A stretch of DNA of 6,524 bases from an uncultured bacterium. GTDB lineage: Bacteria; Bacillota; Clostridia; Lachnospirales; Lachnospiraceae. Where the stretch lies: contig CAMTFT010000104.1 in NCBI GenBank assembly GCA_947071365.1, positions 1-6,524 of the forward strand. Reading direction: 5' to 3'. Below, in pieces: positions 5,445-6,524 of the stretch (positions are counted from its first letter, which is position 1; each line of letters starts with the position of its first letter). The notes below the pieces were generated by a model. It was not told where the DNA came from. It worked only from the letters and a program-made list of their open reading frames with translations, and ran no database searches. The position numbers and the translations under genes are program-made.

Positions 5445-6524
5445 AAAAATTATACTCAAAAATATTTACATGGTTTGCAGCGGTATCGATTATCCTGGTG
5501 CTTCTGACGGACACTGTTTTTTTATTTTATTTCGTGAAGTCATCCGTAGACAATGCCAGATCCGTGCTGGATACTGCCGTTAAAAATACGGGAAAGGTGC
5601 TGGAAAAGCTGAATGATGAGACGGCTCAGATCAATGCGCTGATGCAGAAAAATGTCGATATTCAGGATGCGCTGAGAAATGCTCCGCAGGATGCCAATAC
5701 CACATACTCGCAAAGGCTGGAAATAAACGGATATTTATTTACGCTGCAGAAAAACAATACAACGTATGTGGATTCCTTTTATATCATGCTGGACGACGGA
5801 AGGCAGTTTAAATCAACGAACTTTCCTCTCCTGTATGAGAATTCGCTGGAAATGCCTGAATACGAGTGGCTCAGAGAAACGAATGAGATCGGGTGGCTCC
5901 CTGCGTATGGAAAATCTCTGGCAGTCAATAACCATAAAGAGGGGTATGTTGCGGTTAAGTATCCGCTTTACAATATCCGTACAGGAGCAGCCGCAGGCGT
6001 TGTGCTGGAGGAGATCTGTACCGAAACGATAGCAAATGAACTGCTCGCCTCCTGTGCTCTGGAGATCCTGCGGGCGGAGATCTGTGACGAGAGCGGAAAG
6101 CTGCTTCTGTCGGTCGGCGAAGAAGAGGCTGGAGACAGGGGCGTGATCGTGAGCTCGGCCAGTCTGGAAAATGGATGGAGCCTCGCGATCAAGTGCGAGA
6201 TCTGGAGCCTGATCGGCGAGACGATGAGGCTGGCGTTTCTTCTTGGAAGTGTGCTGACACTCGTCATGATCGTATGCTCAATTTTCCTGAGCAGGAAAAT
6301 CGCTGATTCTGTGTCGAAGCCCATTAATGAGCTGCTGGGGGCGATGGAAAAAGAAGATTTCAATCAGAACGGGGAAGCCATCGAAATACAGACGGATATT
6401 TATGAAGTGAACCGGTTGTTTTTAAAATACAATCAGATGATAGGACGTCTGAAGGAGCTGTTTGTGGAGCTGGAACGGAGGCAGCAGATCGTCAGAAAGT
6501 CGGAATTCGCGGCTCTGCAGGCCC
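5441..6524 (+). CDS. YesM-type membrane sensor histidine kinase (3'-truncated)
   Basis: The frame opens at the ATG at 5441, overlapping the regulator stop by four bases (ATGA), and stays open to the window edge, giving 361 residues. Residues 1-9 are a basic cytoplasmic tip (MKKLYSKIF) and about 10-32 are the first membrane helix (WFAAVSIILVLLTDTVFLFY). About 33-263 form an extracytoplasmic sensor region of roughly 230 residues with Cache-like features (DSFYIMLDDGRQF, YVAVKYPLYNI, AGVVLEEI). A second membrane helix lies at about 264-283 (LAFLLGSVLTLVMIVCSIFL), followed by a HAMP-type linker with SKPINELLGAM at about 292-302, then a coiled stretch. The last residues, SEFAALQA, match the segment that in YesM proteins directly precedes QINPHFLYN, so the phospho-histidine and ATPase domains lie beyond the window. 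Translation is probably coupled to the regulator; the nearest purine-rich site (GGGAAGGGG, 5416-5424) is 16 bases upstream, farther than ideal. The ligand is unknown; a sugar is plausible from context. Confidence 0.92.
   Translation, partial: MKKLYSKIFTWFAAVSIILVLLTDTVFLFYFVKSSVDNARSVLDTAVKNTGKVLEKLNDETAQINALMQKNVDIQDALRNAPQDANTTYSQRLEINGYLFTLQKNNTTYVDSFYIMLDDGRQFKSTNFPLLYENSLEMPEYEWLRETNEIGWLPAYGKSLAVNNHKEGYVAVKYPLYNIRTGAAAGVVLEEICTETIANELLASCALEILRAEICDESGKLLLSVGEEEAGDRGVIVSSASLENGWSLAIKCEIWSLIGETMRLAFLLGSVLTLVMIVCSIFLSRKIADSVSKPINELLGAMEKEDFNQNGEAIEIQTDIYEVNRLFLKYNQMIGRLKELFVELERRQQIVRKSEFAALQA

Noticed and set aside
5968..6363. Antisense ORF of 131 codons within the sensor kinase.
   Set aside because: Ser/Ile/Arg-rich shadow of a well-supported kinase frame on the + strand.

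Overview
The window looks like one end of an assembled contig from a Firmicute, most plausibly a gut Lachnospiraceae-type Clostridium relative. Reasons: intermediate GC by eye, tightly packed same-strand genes with GGAGG-type ribosome binding sites, an RbsC-type (CUT2) sugar importer, and a YesN/YesM two-component pair. The genus cannot be fixed from the sequence alone. The first 44 bases are not genomic: they match the Illumina Nextera P7-side adapter, including the 19-bp Tn5 mosaic end and what looks like an 8-base i7 index. The true insert starts at about base 45, so the first gene is cut by the library or assembly, not by biology.

All genes are on the + strand. Bases 45-3808 are the downstream part of a sugar-uptake and catabolism operon. 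It holds the C-terminal part of one RbsC-like permease (45-490), a second complete and different permease (507-1496), a class II (zinc) aldolase of the L-fuculose/L-rhamnulose-1-phosphate type (1514-2311) and an FGGY sugar kinase of the rhamnulokinase family (2321-3808). Gaps are 9-17 bases. A strong intrinsic terminator (3809-3854) closes this unit.

Only 24 bases later a regulatory pair begins: a 521-residue YesN-type response regulator with an AraC-type DNA-binding domain (3879-5444), then a YesM-type membrane sensor kinase (5441 to the window end). The two overlap at an ATGA, and the kinase leaves the window just before its expected phospho-acceptor histidine motif.

A coherent reading: a binding protein and ATPase (expected upstream, not seen) work with the two permeases to import a 6-deoxy sugar such as L-fucose or L-rhamnose. 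An isomerase (not seen) would make the ketose, the kinase phosphorylates it at C1, and the aldolase cleaves it to DHAP and L-lactaldehyde. The two-component system probably senses an extracellular ligand and controls this or a nearby locus. The aldolase has an extra C-terminal linker and amphipathic helix resembling a bacterial microcompartment encapsulation peptide, hinting that lactaldehyde is processed to 1,2-propanediol and propionate inside a compartment encoded elsewhere. I saw no RNA genes, CRISPR arrays, native mobile elements or long repeats. No completely new system is evident. The best leads are the possible encapsulation tag, the kinase and aldolase active-site differences, and the terminator placed right before the regulator pair.
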